From: Micromonospora chalcea
GTDB taxonomy: Bacteria; Actinomycetota; Actinomycetes; Mycobacteriales; Micromonosporaceae
Length of the DNA stretch: 64,000 nucleotides
Reading direction: 5' to 3'
Assembly (NCBI RefSeq): GCF_002926165.1
Contig: NZ_MAGP01000057.1
Coordinates: 1 to 64,000, forward strand
Positions 43,906 to 55,361 of this stretch are shown piece by piece (position 1 is the first letter of the stretch; every line of letters begins with the position of its first letter). Position numbers and translations under genes: made by a program. The notes beneath the pieces were generated by a model that did no database searches, had not been told where the DNA came from, and saw nothing but the letters and a program-made list of their open reading frames with translations.

Positions 43906-44593
43906 GCGTCGCGCCCCGGGCCCGGCGGGAACCCCGGTAACTGTCGTCCCGCAACCGGGCCAGCGGGCCGGCCAGGCGCAACCCCGGCGGCACGTTGCCG
44001 ATCGGATCGAAGGCGAGCGCGGCGTCCTCGGCGGTGCCGCGCTCGCCGTCGAGGCGTACCTCGCCGAACGGCCGCCACCGGCCTGCCGCCGAGGCCACCG
44101 CCAGCACCAGCCGGGGCTCGTCGGCGGCCACCGCCGCGCCCGCCTCGGCCAGGCCGCGGCCCAGGTCGGGTGACTCCGGGTCGGCCAGCACGGCCAGGAA
44201 CAGCCGTCGCCCGCCGGCCCGGAACGGCATGATCGACGTGTACGTCCCGGTGAAGCGCCGCCGGGGCAGCGGCAGGTTCCGCAGCACCGGCGCTGCGCCG
44301 CTGGAACTGAACAGCAGGTCCACCGGCGGCTCCGGGTCGCGGCGCAGCCGTACCGCCACGCCCAGCACGTCCGGCCAGGCGCCCGGCGTCGGCACGCCCT
44401 TGGAGAGGCGGATCGTGGCCGGCCACCGGCCCGGCAGGTCGAGCAGCGGCACCCCGGTCGGCGGTCCCGGCGTACCCCAGATCCGGACCTCGCCGCCGAA
44501 CGTGCGCCCGGCCGGGTGCAGCAGGCGGGCGTGCCGGAGCCGGGCCAGCGCGGCGGCGGCGCGCTCGACGGCGGACGGTGAGGTGGCGGCCAT
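43880..44593 (-). CDS. Catalase-superfamily-like / putative phosphodiesterase family protein
   Basis: A 237-residue protein. The start (LRHARLLHPAGRTFGGEVRI) and the segment LPGRWPATIRLSKGVPTPGAWPDVLGVAVRL resemble actinobacterial proteins annotated as phosphodiesterase and distantly related to the catalase barrel. No haem ligands or catalytic motif can be pointed out. There is no signal peptide. Function is uncertain. Confidence 0.6.
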   Translation of the reverse strand: MAATSPSAVERAAAALARLRHARLLHPAGRTFGGEVRIWGTPGPPTGVPLLDLPGRWPATIRLSKGVPTPGAWPDVLGVAVRLRRDPEPPVDLLFSSSGAAPVLRNLPLPRRRFTGTYTSIMPFRAGGRRLFLAVLADPESPDLGRGLAEAGAAVAADEPRLVLAVASAAGRWRPFGEVRLDGERGTAEDAALAFDPIGNVPPGLRLAGPLARLRDDSYRGSRRARGATLSRAARRG

Positions 44594-44678
44594 GCCCGCA
44601 CGGGTACCCCGGCGCGCACCGACGATGCTCCGGCGCGCGTGTCACCTTTCCGCCTCCGGGATCGGATAGCGTCGTCTC

Positions 44679-45967
44679 ATGCCCGACAGCGGTTTCCCCT
44701 GGCCGATCGAGACGACCCGACTGGACAACGGCCTGCGTGTGGTGGTGAGCGAGGACCGCACCGCCCCGGCCGTGGCGGTCAACCTCTGGTACGACGTGGG
44801 CTCCCGCCACGAGCCGGCCGGACAGACCGGCTTCGCCCACCTCTTCGAGCACCTCATGTTCGAGGGTTCGGTGAACGTGGCGAAGACCGAGCACATGAAG
44901 CTGATCCAGGGCGCGGGCGGCTCGCTCAACGCGACCACCAACCCGGACCGCACCAACTACTTCGAGACGGTCCCGGCCGAGCACCTGGAGCTGGCGCTCT
45001 GGCTGGAGGCCGACCGGATGGGCGGGCTGGTGCCGGCGCTGACCCAGGAGACGCTGGACAACCAGCGCGACGTGGTGAAGAACGAACGGCGGCAGCGCTA
45101 CGAGAACGTGCCGTACGGCGACGCCTGGCTGCGCCTGCTGCCGCTGCTCTACCCGCCGGGGCACCCGTACCACCACGCGACGATCGGGTCGATGGCCGAC
45201 CTGAACGCCGCCGACCTGGCCACCTTCCAGGAGTTCCACAGCACCTACTACGCGCCGAACAACGCCGTCCTCACCGTGGTCGGCGACACCACCGCCGCCG
45301 AGGTGTTCGGGCTCGCCGACAAGTACTTCGGCGGGCTCGCCGCGCGCGCCGACATCCCGGCCGCGCCGGACGGCCGTACCGTGCCGGCCACCGGCCGCCC
45401 GGCGGTGGAGACGGTCACCGCCGACGTGCCCGCCCCCCGCGTCTACGTCGCGCACCGCACCCACCCGTTCGGCACCCCGGGGTACGACGTGACCACGGTG
45501 CTGGCCACCGTGCTCGGCAGCGGCCGGGGCAGCCGCCTCTACCAGCGCCTGGCCGACGGCGAGCGGATCGCCCAGCCGGACCTCGTCGGCGCGTACGGGG
45601 TGGACCTGGCGCACGCGCCCGCCCCGCTGATCGCCACCGCCACGGCCCGCCCCGGGGTGAGCGCCGAGCGGCTGCGCGACGGGCTGGCCGAGGTGGTCGA
45701 CGAGCTGGCCACGGTGCCGGTGACCGCCGCCGAGCTGGACCGCGCCAAGGCGCTGCTGAGCACCATGTGGTGGCGGCAGATGTCCACTGTCGACGGGCGG
45801 GCCGACACGCTCGGCCGGTACGCCACCCAGTTCGGCGACCCGGCCCGCGCGGCCGACCGGCTGCCGGCCTGGCTCGCGGTGACCGCCGAGCAGATCGCCG
45901 AGCAGGCCGCCGAGCTGCTCGGCGCCGCCGACCGGGTGATCCTGACCTACCTGCCCGAGGAGAAGTG

Positions 45968-45968
<1 letters not shown>
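44679..45968 (+). CDS. M16 family zinc protease (active subunit)
   Basis: A 429-residue M16B peptidase. The inverted zinc motif HLFEHLMFEGS (H-x-x-E-H at about 52-56) and downstream Glu (NQRDVVKNERRQRYENVPYG) are intact, and the C-terminal half is the non-catalytic repeat. It probably pairs with the next gene product, which lacks the motif. TAGCGT at 44667-44672 precedes the ATG by six bases (leaderless). The second gene starts within its stop codon (TGATG). Confidence 0.93.
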
Positions 45969-48431
<2,463 letters not shown>

Positions 48432-48534
48432 CCCTGCGGGCGTCCGTGCCGGGCCGCCCGGCACGGACATCCGCTCAGCGGGTATGCCCGCCGGGTCGCC
48501 GGCCGCCCCGCGCGCCGGCAGGGCGGAGGTGCCG

Positions 48535-49203
48535 ATGACGGCCGAAGGGGACACCGAGGCCGCCGGGATGCGTTCGGACACGGGCCGGGCGATCGGGTTC
48601 AGCGACGCGGTCTTCGCCATCGTCATCACGCTGCTGGTCCTCGACCTGCGGGTGCCCGAGACGGCGCCGGGCGGAATGCTGCGCGCGCTGCTCGACCAGT
48701 GGCCGGTCTACCTCGCCTACGTCACGTCCTACCTGTACGTGGCGGTCAACTGGCTGAACCACAAGGGGACGTTCCACCGGGTCCGCTGCGCCGACCGGGG
48801 ACTGCACTGGGCCAACCTCGGCGTGCTGTTCAGCGTGGCGCTGCTGCCGTTCGTCACCGCGCTCGTCTCCCGCGCGGTGGAGGAGGGCGACGTCTTCGAC
48901 GAGCGGGTCGCGGTGTCCGCGTACGGGCTGGTCGGCGTGATCCTGTCGATCACGTGGCTGTGGCTCTACCACTACCTGAGCCGGCACCCGGAACTGCTGG
49001 AGCCGCACGTCCCCGCCCGTTTCTTCGAGGCCGAACGCGTCCGGGCGCTGCTCGGCGTCCTCGCGTACGCGATCGCCGGTCTGGTGGGCGTGTTCCTGAG
49101 CGTGCCGGTGGCGCTCGTGGTGCTCCTGCTGCTGCCGATCTTCTACGGGCTGTCCAGCAACGGCTTCTACGACCTGCGCCGGCGCCTGCGCCACCGGCGG
49201 TGA
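48535..49203 (+). CDS. TMEM175-family (DUF1211) potassium channel-like protein
   Basis: A 222-residue membrane protein with about six helices and the signature RAIGFSDAVFAIVITLLVLDL (FSD motif, ~20-40; here R-x3-FSDAVFAI). Bacterial TMEM175 proteins form potassium-permeable tetramers, but function here is inferred from family only. ATG 48535 has GGCGGAGG. It is upstream of a CBS-domain gene with a 65-base gap. Confidence 0.88.
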   Translation: MTAEGDTEAAGMRSDTGRAIGFSDAVFAIVITLLVLDLRVPETAPGGMLRALLDQWPVYLAYVTSYLYVAVNWLNHKGTFHRVRCADRGLHWANLGVLFSVALLPFVTALVSRAVEEGDVFDERVAVSAYGLVGVILSITWLWLYHYLSRHPELLEPHVPARFFEAERVRALLGVLAYAIAGLVGVFLSVPVALVVLLLLPIFYGLSSNGFYDLRRRLRHRR

Positions 49204-49268
49204 CGCCCCGCGTTACCCCGCCTCGGGCGGCGGGTAGACCACCGTGCCGACACCGAGAGGGGAGCACC

Positions 49269-49685
49269 ATGACAACGGTCGGAGAGTTCATGACGACCCG
49301 GTTGGTGACGATGGACGGCAACGACACGCTCACCGCCGCGGCGCAGGAGATGCGCGACAGCGCCATCGGCGACGTGGTGGTGACCGACGGCGACAACGTG
49401 GTCGGTATCGTCACGGACCGGGACATCACGGTGCGGGGCGTGGCCGAGGACATGGATCCCACCTCCACCCGGCTCAACCAGATCACCAGCAAGGACGTGG
49501 TGACGGTGAGCCAGTACGACGACGCGGTGGCCGCCGCCGACCTGATGCGCACGTACGCGGTCCGCCGGCTCCCGGTGGTCGAGGACGGCCGGCTGATCGG
49601 CCTCATCTCCATGGGTGACCTGGCGGTCGAGCGGGAACCCCAGTCGGTGCTCGCGGACATCAGCGCCGACGACCCCAACAACTGA
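49269..49685 (+). CDS. CBS-domain pair protein
   Basis: A 138-residue protein with two CBS domains (MTTRLVTMDGNDTLTAAAQEM; DVVTVSQYDDAVAAADLMRTYAVRRLPVVEDG, shown in part: YAVRRLPVVEDGRLIGLIS). Such Bateman modules bind adenine nucleotides and serve as energy or stress sensors, including hypoxia-type proteins in actinobacteria. The ATG has GAGGGGAG. A hairpin region follows. Confidence 0.92.
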   Translation: MTTVGEFMTTRLVTMDGNDTLTAAAQEMRDSAIGDVVVTDGDNVVGIVTDRDITVRGVAEDMDPTSTRLNQITSKDVVTVSQYDDAVAAADLMRTYAVRRLPVVEDGRLIGLISMGDLAVEREPQSVLADISADDPNN

Positions 49686-49692
49686 CCTGACC

Positions 49693-49738
49693 GACGCGGT
49701 GACGCCGACTCCCGGTTCGGGGGCCGGCGTTCCGCGTC
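49693..49738 (+). terminator. Probable terminator after CBS gene
   Basis: Arms GACGCGG (49693-49699) and CCGCGTC (49732-49738) enclose a smaller CCCG-GTT-CGGG hairpin; together they make a stable structure 8 bases after the stop. Confidence 0.55.
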
Positions 49739-49845
49739 ACGCAGGCGACGCGGCGGTCACCCGGATCGGGCGAGGTTGACCGCGGAACGGGTGGGGACAC
49801 CGCATCCCGGACGGAAGACCGCGGAACGCGGGAGGAGTCGCCCGG

Positions 49846-50217
49846 ATGGTGGACATGGCCACAAGATTCTTCGAGGACCTGGACCGGCGGGGGTTCGAGC
49901 CCCTGTTGGTCAAGACATCCGGAACGCTGCGCTTCGACCTGCACGAGGGCCCGCACACCACGCACTGGCTGCTGGAGATAGAACGGGGCAACCTGCGGGT
50001 CCGGCAGGAGGACGGCGAGGCGGACACCGTGGTCGGCACCGAGCCGCGCCTCTTCGCCGAGCTGGTCGGCGGTGAGGAGAACGCCATCGCGGCGCTGCTG
50101 CGCGGCGACATGACTGTCGTCGGCGACCTCCGGCTGGTGTTGCAGGTCGAGCGGGTCTTCCCCGGTCCGCCGGACTCCCGGGGACCACGTCACACGTTCG
50201 GTGGGAGGGGCGCCTGA
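49846..50217 (+). CDS. SCP2 sterol-binding domain-like protein
   Basis: A 123-residue protein with the SCP2 pattern: SGTLRFDLHEGPHTTHWLLEI, an acidic strand and a hydrophobic end region LVGGEENAIAALLRGDMTVVGDLRLVLQVERVF (partly shown: LRGDMTVVGDLRLVLQ). Such domains bind lipids. It is translationally coupled (TGATG) to a glycogen-debranching-type enzyme, an unusual pairing. ATG 49846 (MVDMATRFFEDL) lies in a GGAGG context. Confidence 0.82.
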   Translation: MVDMATRFFEDLDRRGFEPLLVKTSGTLRFDLHEGPHTTHWLLEIERGNLRVRQEDGEADTVVGTEPRLFAELVGGEENAIAALLRGDMTVVGDLRLVLQVERVFPGPPDSRGPRHTFGGRGA

Positions 50218-52277
50218 TGCCCGGGCAGAACACCGTCCGCATCCTGGACGGCAACACGTTCGTGGTCAGCGAGGACAGCGGCGACATCGAGGCCACCCCG
50301 AACGAGCCGACGGGTCTCTTCTCGCTCGACACGCGCTACCTGTCGAAGTGGGTGCTCACCGTCAACGGCGAGCGGCTCAACGTCCTGTCCTACGACGACC
50401 TGCAGTACTACGAGGCCCGGTTCTTCCTGGTGCCCGGCATGGCCACGCATTACATCGACGCGAAGCTGTCGGTGATCCGGGAACGGGCGGTGGGCGGCAG
50501 CTTCCGGGAGACGCTGACCATCCTCAACCACGACGAGAAGGCGGTCGACCTGGAGGTCCGGATGGACGCCGGGTCCGACTTCGCCGACCTCTTCCAGATC
50601 AAGGACGAGATCCTGAACAAGAAGGGCGAGCTGTACGCCGAGGCCGAGTCGGACCGGCTGCGCCTGGGCTACCGGCGGGGCAACTTCCGGCGCGAGACCG
50701 TCGTCTCCGCCAACCAGCCGGCCCGCTACGACCAGCGCGGCTTCGCCTGGAGCCTGCGGCTGGAACCCAACGAGCAGTGGGACGCCGTCATCGACGTGCA
50801 GACGTTCGCCATCGGTCCCGGCGGCCGGGACCTGCGGATCGGGCTGCGCGCCCACGGCGTCGAGCGGCTCGCGCTCCAGCATGACCTGGAGGAGTGGATC
50901 AGCCGGGCCCCGAAACTGAACAGCGAGCACGAAGATCTCGCCGCGACCTACCGGCGGAGCCTGGTCGACCTCGCTGCGCTGCGCTTCTCGCCGCTGTCGC
51001 TCGGCGGGCAGACGCTGCCCGCGGCCGGCCTGCCCTGGTTCATGACCATGTTCGGCCGGGACAGCATCCTCACCTGCCTGCAGGTGCTGCCGTTCGCGCC
51101 GGAGATGTCGAAGACCACGCTGCGGATCCTCGCCGCGCTGCAGGGCACCCGGTTCGACGACTTCCGGGACGAGGACCCGGGCCGGATCCTGCACGAGATG
51201 CGCTACGGCGAGACCGCCGCGTTCGAGGAGCAGCCGCACTCGCCGTACTACGGCTCGGTGGACGCCACCCCGCTGTTCGTGGTGCTGCTCGACGAGTACG
51301 AGCGGTGGACCGGCGACGGGGCGCTGGTCAAGGAGCTGGAACTGGAGTGCCGGGCCGCGCTGAGGTGGATCGACAAGTACGCCGACCTGATCGGCAACGG
51401 CTACATCTGGTACGAGCGGCGCAACACCGACACCGGCCTGGAGAACCAGTGCTGGAAGGACTCGTGGGACTCCATCTCGTACGCCGACGGCACGCTGCCG
51501 CCGTTTCCCCGGGCCACCTGTGAGGTGCAGGGCTACGCGTACGACGCGAAGATGCGCGCGGCCCGGCTGGCCCGGGTGTTCTGGGGCGACCACACGTACG
51601 CCGACCAGCTCGAACGCGAGGCCGCGGAGCTGAAGCGGCGCTTCAACCAGGACTGGTGGGTCGCCGACCGCGGCTTCTACGCGCTCGCGCTGGACCCGGA
51701 CGGGCGCCAGTGCGACGTGCTCAGCTCCAACATCGGCCACCTGCTGTGGAGCGGGATCGTGGACGAGGAACGGGCGTCGAGTGTCGCCGAGCACCTGGTG
51801 GGGCCCCGGCTCTGGTCCGGCTGGGGGGTGCGGACGCTGGCCGAGGGCGAGGTCCGCTACAACCCGATCGGCTACCACAACGGCACGATCTGGCCGTTCG
51901 ACAACTCGTTCGTCGCCTGGGGCCTGCGCCGGTACGGCTTCAACGAGGAGGCGGCCACCGTGGCCAACGGCATCCTCGACGCGGCCGCCTACTTCGACGG
52001 CCGACTGCCCGAGGCGTTCGGCGGCTACCAGCGGGAGCTGACGAAGTTCCCGGTGGAGTACCCGACCGCGTGCAGTCCGCAGGCGTGGTCCACCGGCGCG
52101 CCGCTGCTGCTGATCCGCACCATGCTGGGTCTGGAGCCGCACGAGGGGCACCTGGCGGTGGACCCGCGCCTGCCGATGGGCATGGGACGCATCGAGGTGC
52201 TGGACATCCCGGGCCGCTGGGGCCGGGTGGACGCGTTCGCCCGGGGCCGGCTCGACCTCGACGAGCTGGCCGAATGA
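50217..52277 (+). CDS. Glycogen debranching / amylo-alpha-1,6-glucosidase family protein
   Basis: A 686-residue protein. An N-terminal beta-sandwich domain (NTFVVSEDSGDIEATPNEPTG, GLFSLDTRYLSKWVLTVNGE) is followed by an (alpha/alpha)6 GH-type domain with MTMFGRDSILTCLQVL, NQCWKDSWDSISYADG and NPIGYHNGTIWPFDNSF. It belongs to the glycogen debranching family, but lacks surrounding glycogen genes. It probably acts on cytoplasmic alpha-glucans or trehalose-linked polymers. It starts within the stop codon of the SCP2-like gene and ends one base before a convergent VOC gene. Confidence 0.9.
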   Translation: MPGQNTVRILDGNTFVVSEDSGDIEATPNEPTGLFSLDTRYLSKWVLTVNGERLNVLSYDDLQYYEARFFLVPGMATHYIDAKLSVIRERAVGGSFRETLTILNHDEKAVDLEVRMDAGSDFADLFQIKDEILNKKGELYAEAESDRLRLGYRRGNFRRETVVSANQPARYDQRGFAWSLRLEPNEQWDAVIDVQTFAIGPGGRDLRIGLRAHGVERLALQHDLEEWISRAPKLNSEHEDLAATYRRSLVDLAALRFSPLSLGGQTLPAAGLPWFMTMFGRDSILTCLQVLPFAPEMSKTTLRILAALQGTRFDDFRDEDPGRILHEMRYGETAAFEEQPHSPYYGSVDATPLFVVLLDEYERWTGDGALVKELELECRAALRWIDKYADLIGNGYIWYERRNTDTGLENQCWKDSWDSISYADGTLPPFPRATCEVQGYAYDAKMRAARLARVFWGDHTYADQLEREAAELKRRFNQDWWVADRGFYALALDPDGRQCDVLSSNIGHLLWSGIVDEERASSVAEHLVGPRLWSGWGVRTLAEGEVRYNPIGYHNGTIWPFDNSFVAWGLRRYGFNEEAATVANGILDAAAYFDGRLPEAFGGYQRELTKFPVEYPTACSPQAWSTGAPLLLIRTMLGLEPHEGHLAVDPRLPMGMGRIEVLDIPGRWGRVDAFARGRLDLDELAE

Positions 52278-52278
52278 G

Positions 52279-52668
52279 TCAGTGCCCGGGCGGACGCGCG
52301 GTGTGCGCCTCGTCCGGCGGCAGCAGGCAGAACTCGTTGCCCTCCGGGTCGGCCAGCACGGTCCAGCGCGGCAGCTCGCGTACCACTGTCGCGCCCGCCT
52401 CCAGCACGGCGGCCCGCTCCTCGGCGTCACCGACCAGGTCGAGGTGGATCCGGCCGGGCGCGGGCAGCTCGGCGGCGGGGCTGATCCACAGGTCCGGCCG
52501 CCGGCCGTGCGGGTCGCGCAGCAGCACCGCCTCGGCCGGGGCGAGCGTGCCCTCGGCGAGCTTCACCCGGTCCTCCTCGACCACCGGCAGCCCGGTGACC
52601 GCGCTCCAGAACGGCGCGAGCAGGTACGGGTCGCGGCAGTGGATGACGATCGCGGCGAGGTCGGGCAT
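52279..52668 (-). CDS. VOC/glyoxalase-fold family protein
   Basis: A 129-residue protein with a betaalphabetabetabeta pattern (DLAAIVIHCRDPYLLAPFWSAV, RIHLDLVGDAEERAAVLEAGATV and WTVLADPEGNEFCLLPP). The last segment is the hallmark of VOC domains. Single-domain form, so dimeric. No specific substrate can be named. It is 9 bases after the hydrolase gene, likely one transcript. Confidence 0.9.
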   Translation of the reverse strand: MPDLAAIVIHCRDPYLLAPFWSAVTGLPVVEEDRVKLAEGTLAPAEAVLLRDPHGRRPDLWISPAAELPAPGRIHLDLVGDAEERAAVLEAGATVVRELPRWTVLADPEGNEFCLLPPDEAHTARPPGH

Positions 52669-52677
52669 GCCTCGAAC

Positions 52678-53337
52678 CTAGTCGCCCGCGACGGCGGGCA
52701 GGACGTTGTCCAGGAACGCGGCGGCGGTCGCGAGCAGGTCGGGCCGGGCCAGGTCGAGCGCGTGACCCCCGCCTGTGAGCCACAGATGCACCGGGTGACC
52801 GGCGGCGAGCAGCCGAGCGGTCAGCTCGACCGGCTGGGCGGCCGGCAGGTCCTCGTCGTCGCGGCCCTGGACCAACAGCACCGGCACGCCGGAGCCCAGG
52901 TGGGTGGCCACTGTCGCGTCGGCGGTGGCCGGGTCGCCCGCGGCCGGCGGGTGGCCCAGCAGGTCGGTCCACGGGTCGTCGCCGGGGGCACGCCGTCGCC
53001 GCTGCTCCGGGTCGAGCGGGTCGACCGGCGCCCAGTACGCGAGCACGCCCGCCACATCGCCGGGCCGGTCCACCCCGCGCAGGGCGAGCTGGAGGGCCAG
53101 CATCCCGCCCGCTGAGTCGCCGCCCACCAGCAGCGGCAGGCCGTCCGCCCCGCTCCACGCGGCGCGCGCGGCTTCGCGTACGTCATCGAGCTGGGCCGGC
53201 CAGCGGGCCTGGTGGGAGAACCGGTAGGTGGCCTCGACCACGCGCAGCCCGAGGGACGCGAGCGCTCTGCCGTCCTCCTCGGCGCGGGCACGCCAGCCTC
53301 CGCCGTGGATCCAGAGCAGCACCGCGCGTTCGGTCAC
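52678..53337 (-). CDS. Alpha/beta hydrolase (HSL-like esterase)
   Basis: A 219-residue hydrolase. Oxyanion-hole motif WIHGGGWR (about 9-16), nucleophile elbow GGDSAGGM (~82), Asp region VQGRDDEDLP and His in LTGGGHALD. The hormone-sensitive-lipase pattern is clear, but the protein is shorter than the usual ~300. Starts at a GTG. Followed by the VOC gene. Confidence 0.9.
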   Translation of the reverse strand: MTERAVLLWIHGGGWRARAEEDGRALASLGLRVVEATYRFSHQARWPAQLDDVREAARAAWSGADGLPLLVGGDSAGGMLALQLALRGVDRPGDVAGVLAYWAPVDPLDPEQRRRRAPGDDPWTDLLGHPPAAGDPATADATVATHLGSGVPVLLVQGRDDEDLPAAQPVELTARLLAAGHPVHLWLTGGGHALDLARPDLLATAAAFLDNVLPAVAGD

Positions 53338-53425
53338 GGCACCATCGTCGCCGCACCCGCCCCCGGTGCGCGAGCCCGGTCTGCCGAGGGCAGATCGCCC
53401 CTACGGTCGCGTAACCTACTCGGGG

Positions 53426-53431
53426 TAAAGT
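53426..53431 (+). promoter_or_regulatory. -10 of leaderless plsC-like gene
   Basis: TAAAGT sits six bases before the ATG of the acyltransferase gene, preceded by GTAACCTACTCGGGG. Confidence 0.55.
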
Positions 53432-53437
53432 AGCGGG

Positions 53438-54190
53438 ATGTCGGAACTCGTGTACCCGCCCGTGATCACCGCCGCGAAGACGATGTTCCGGCTCCTCGAC
53501 CTGCGCCTCGACGTGTCCGGCAGCGAGCACGTGCCGCCCACCGGCGGCGCCGTGCTCGCATCCAACCACGTGAGCTACCTCGACTTCATCTTCTGCGGCT
53601 ACGGCGCGCACCCGGCCAAGCGGCTGGTCCGCTTCATGGCCAAGGACAGCGTCTTCCGGCACCGCGTCTCCGGGCCGCTCATGCGCGGCATGAAGCACAT
53701 CCCGGTCAACCGGGCCGCCGGCGCCGGCTCGTACGCCGCCGCAGTGAGCGCGCTGCGCCGCGGCGAGGTGGTCGGCGTCTTCCCGGAGGCGACGATCAGC
53801 CGCTCCTTCGTCGTCAAGGACCTCAAGAACGGCGCGGCCCGGATGTCGCAGGAAGCCGGCGTGCCGCTGCTGCCGGTCGCGCTCTGGGGCACCCAGCGCC
53901 TGTGGACCAAGGGCCGCCCGCGTACGCTCACCCGCCGGCACACGCCGATCACCATCATCGTCGGCGATCCGATGGACCCGGCCGCCTACCCGGACGCCAC
54001 AGTCATGACCGCCGACCTGCGTACCCGGCTGTCGGCGCTCGTCGACCGGGCCCAGCGGGAGTACCCGGACCAGCCGTCCGGCCCGGACGACACCTGGTGG
54101 CAGCCGGCCCACCTGGGCGGCAGCGCGCCCACCCCGGAGGAGGCCGTCGAGCTGGACCGCTCCGAGCGCCGCACCCGCAGCGCCTCCTGA
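53438..54190 (+). CDS. 1-acyl-glycerol-3-phosphate acyltransferase (PlsC family)
   Basis: A 250-residue membrane-associated acyltransferase. Motif I is SNHVSYLDFIF (N-H-x4-D), motif II is VNRAAGAG, and motif III FPEATISRSF (E in place of the usual E-G). It esterifies lysophosphatidate or a related lysolipid. Long C-terminal tail is charged and disordered. The transcript appears leaderless. Downstream lies a pentanucleotide tract and a 54-base palindrome. Confidence 0.92.
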   Translation: MSELVYPPVITAAKTMFRLLDLRLDVSGSEHVPPTGGAVLASNHVSYLDFIFCGYGAHPAKRLVRFMAKDSVFRHRVSGPLMRGMKHIPVNRAAGAGSYAAAVSALRRGEVVGVFPEATISRSFVVKDLKNGAARMSQEAGVPLLPVALWGTQRLWTKGRPRTLTRRHTPITIIVGDPMDPAAYPDATVMTADLRTRLSALVDRAQREYPDQPSGPDDTWWQPAHLGGSAPTPEEAVELDRSERRTRSAS

Positions 54191-54543
54191 CCCCCGCGGT
54201 CCGCAGCTCGGCTCGGCTCGGCTCGGCTCGGCTCGGCTCGGTAGATCTTGGTACGAAAAGGCCCCCATGAGGGCCCTTTCGTACCAAGATCTACACAGAT
54301 CTCATGACGTAGTACGTTCGTCTCATCTGGTGGTGTGCCCTCCAGGAGTGCGGTGCGCGCCCGGCCGAACTGAGCGAGTGGAGTCTCACGCAACGCCCCT
54401 CCGTTGCCGAGATCTTCGGCCGCCCACCACGCACATACGAGGAAAGGGCCGCCGAGAACGCTCACCTGTTCCGCCGACTGAGGACAGCCGCACCGCGCAA
54501 GGATGCACCTCCATGCCGCAGAGGATGCGCGCTCGGGGGAGGG
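54191..54543. other. 353-bp non-coding region with tract and palindrome
   Basis: It holds seven tandem GCTCG units (54206-54240), then a near-perfect 24-bp-arm palindrome (54241-54294). The remainder (54295-54543) has short open frames but none with family likeness or clear translation signals. Base composition is lower in GC from ~54295 to 54460. Confidence 0.65.
54206..54294. repeat. GCTCG microsatellite next to a 54-base palindrome
   Basis: Seven exact GCTCG repeats (54206-54240) lead directly into a hairpin whose 24-base arms (54241-54264 and 54271-54294) differ at one base around a CCATGA loop. The arm begins GTAGATCTTGGTACGAAAAG. It is much larger than a normal terminator and may be a non-autonomous repeat. 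Confidence 0.8.
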
Positions 54544-55287
54544 TCAGCAGGCGGAACCGGGCTGGTCGCGGGCCGGGACGTCGGACAGCGCCCACGGCGA
54601 CGCCTCGGCCACCGGCGGACGGTAGTAGTCGTCGCGGGACAGGAACTCCACCGGCAGCGAGCCCGGCAGCGTCACCGTGCCGAGCATCGGGCCGGGGGAG
54701 GCGGCGACCCGGGTGGCGAGCACGTCCCGCTCCGGCGGTGAGAGGTCGACCAGATCGGGGTTGGCCAGACGGTATCCGGCCACCGCGCGGCGGACCTGCC
54801 GGGCCAGCCCGGCGACCGGCCCGACCGGGCCGGTCAGTGCCAGCGCCGGCTGCCGGATGGTGCGCAGCGCGTCGCAGACCACGCGCAGCTCGGCTGTGCC
54901 GTCGCCGTGATCGACCAGTTCCAGCCGGGACGGCCACTGCCAGCGGATCTGACCGCTGACCAGGCGGGACAGCCGGACCGGGCGCCGGTGCCGGCTACCC
55001 GTCCGGCTGTCCCGCCCGGGGACCACTGACAACTCGGAACCGCTGCAGACGTACGCCAGCCGGCGGTCGGTCACGGTGATCGTCGCCGGCGCGGGCAGCG
55101 CCCAGCAGCGGACGTCCTCGGTGGGGCCCAGCAGGTGACCGGCGACCCGCAGCAACTGATGCCCGAGTATGCGCTCACCCGGCTCGGGCACCAGCGCGTA
55201 ACGCCGGTCCAGCACGGGACGGGTGGGGTCGGCGTCGGCGTCGAACCGATGCGGTCCGACGAAGAAGGGTGCGGCGTCCTCCGGCAC
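54544..55287 (-). CDS. Hypothetical protein
   Basis: A 247-residue cytoplasmic protein. Strand-rich N-terminal half (ITVTDRRLAYVCSGSELSVV) resembles membrane-sensing or PH-like folds that read 'cell-wall' type ligands, but I recognise no family. The GTG 55287 has GGGAGG upstream. It is beside the LuxR regulator gene, separated by 74 bases that include TGTCATGACA (55348-55357), a perfect 10-bp palindrome. Confidence 0.6.
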   Translation of the reverse strand: MPEDAAPFFVGPHRFDADADPTRPVLDRRYALVPEPGERILGHQLLRVAGHLLGPTEDVRCWALPAPATITVTDRRLAYVCSGSELSVVPGRDSRTGSRHRRPVRLSRLVSGQIRWQWPSRLELVDHGDGTAELRVVCDALRTIRQPALALTGPVGPVAGLARQVRRAVAGYRLANPDLVDLSPPERDVLATRVAASPGPMLGTVTLPGSLPVEFLSRDDYYRPPVAEASPWALSDVPARDQPGSAC

Positions 55288-55361
55288 GGTACGACCTCCC
55301 GGTGACGGTTGGCGGTATCAGGGAGCCTGCCGGATTCGTAGGGTGATTGTCATGACACCTG

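Noticed and set aside
53986..54465. Minus-strand frame starting MSVLGGPFLVC crossing the palindrome
   Set aside because: It reads through the 54-base palindrome and the GCTCG tract into the acyltransferase gene, and shows no domain or ribosome-binding site. A short conserved protein cannot be excluded.
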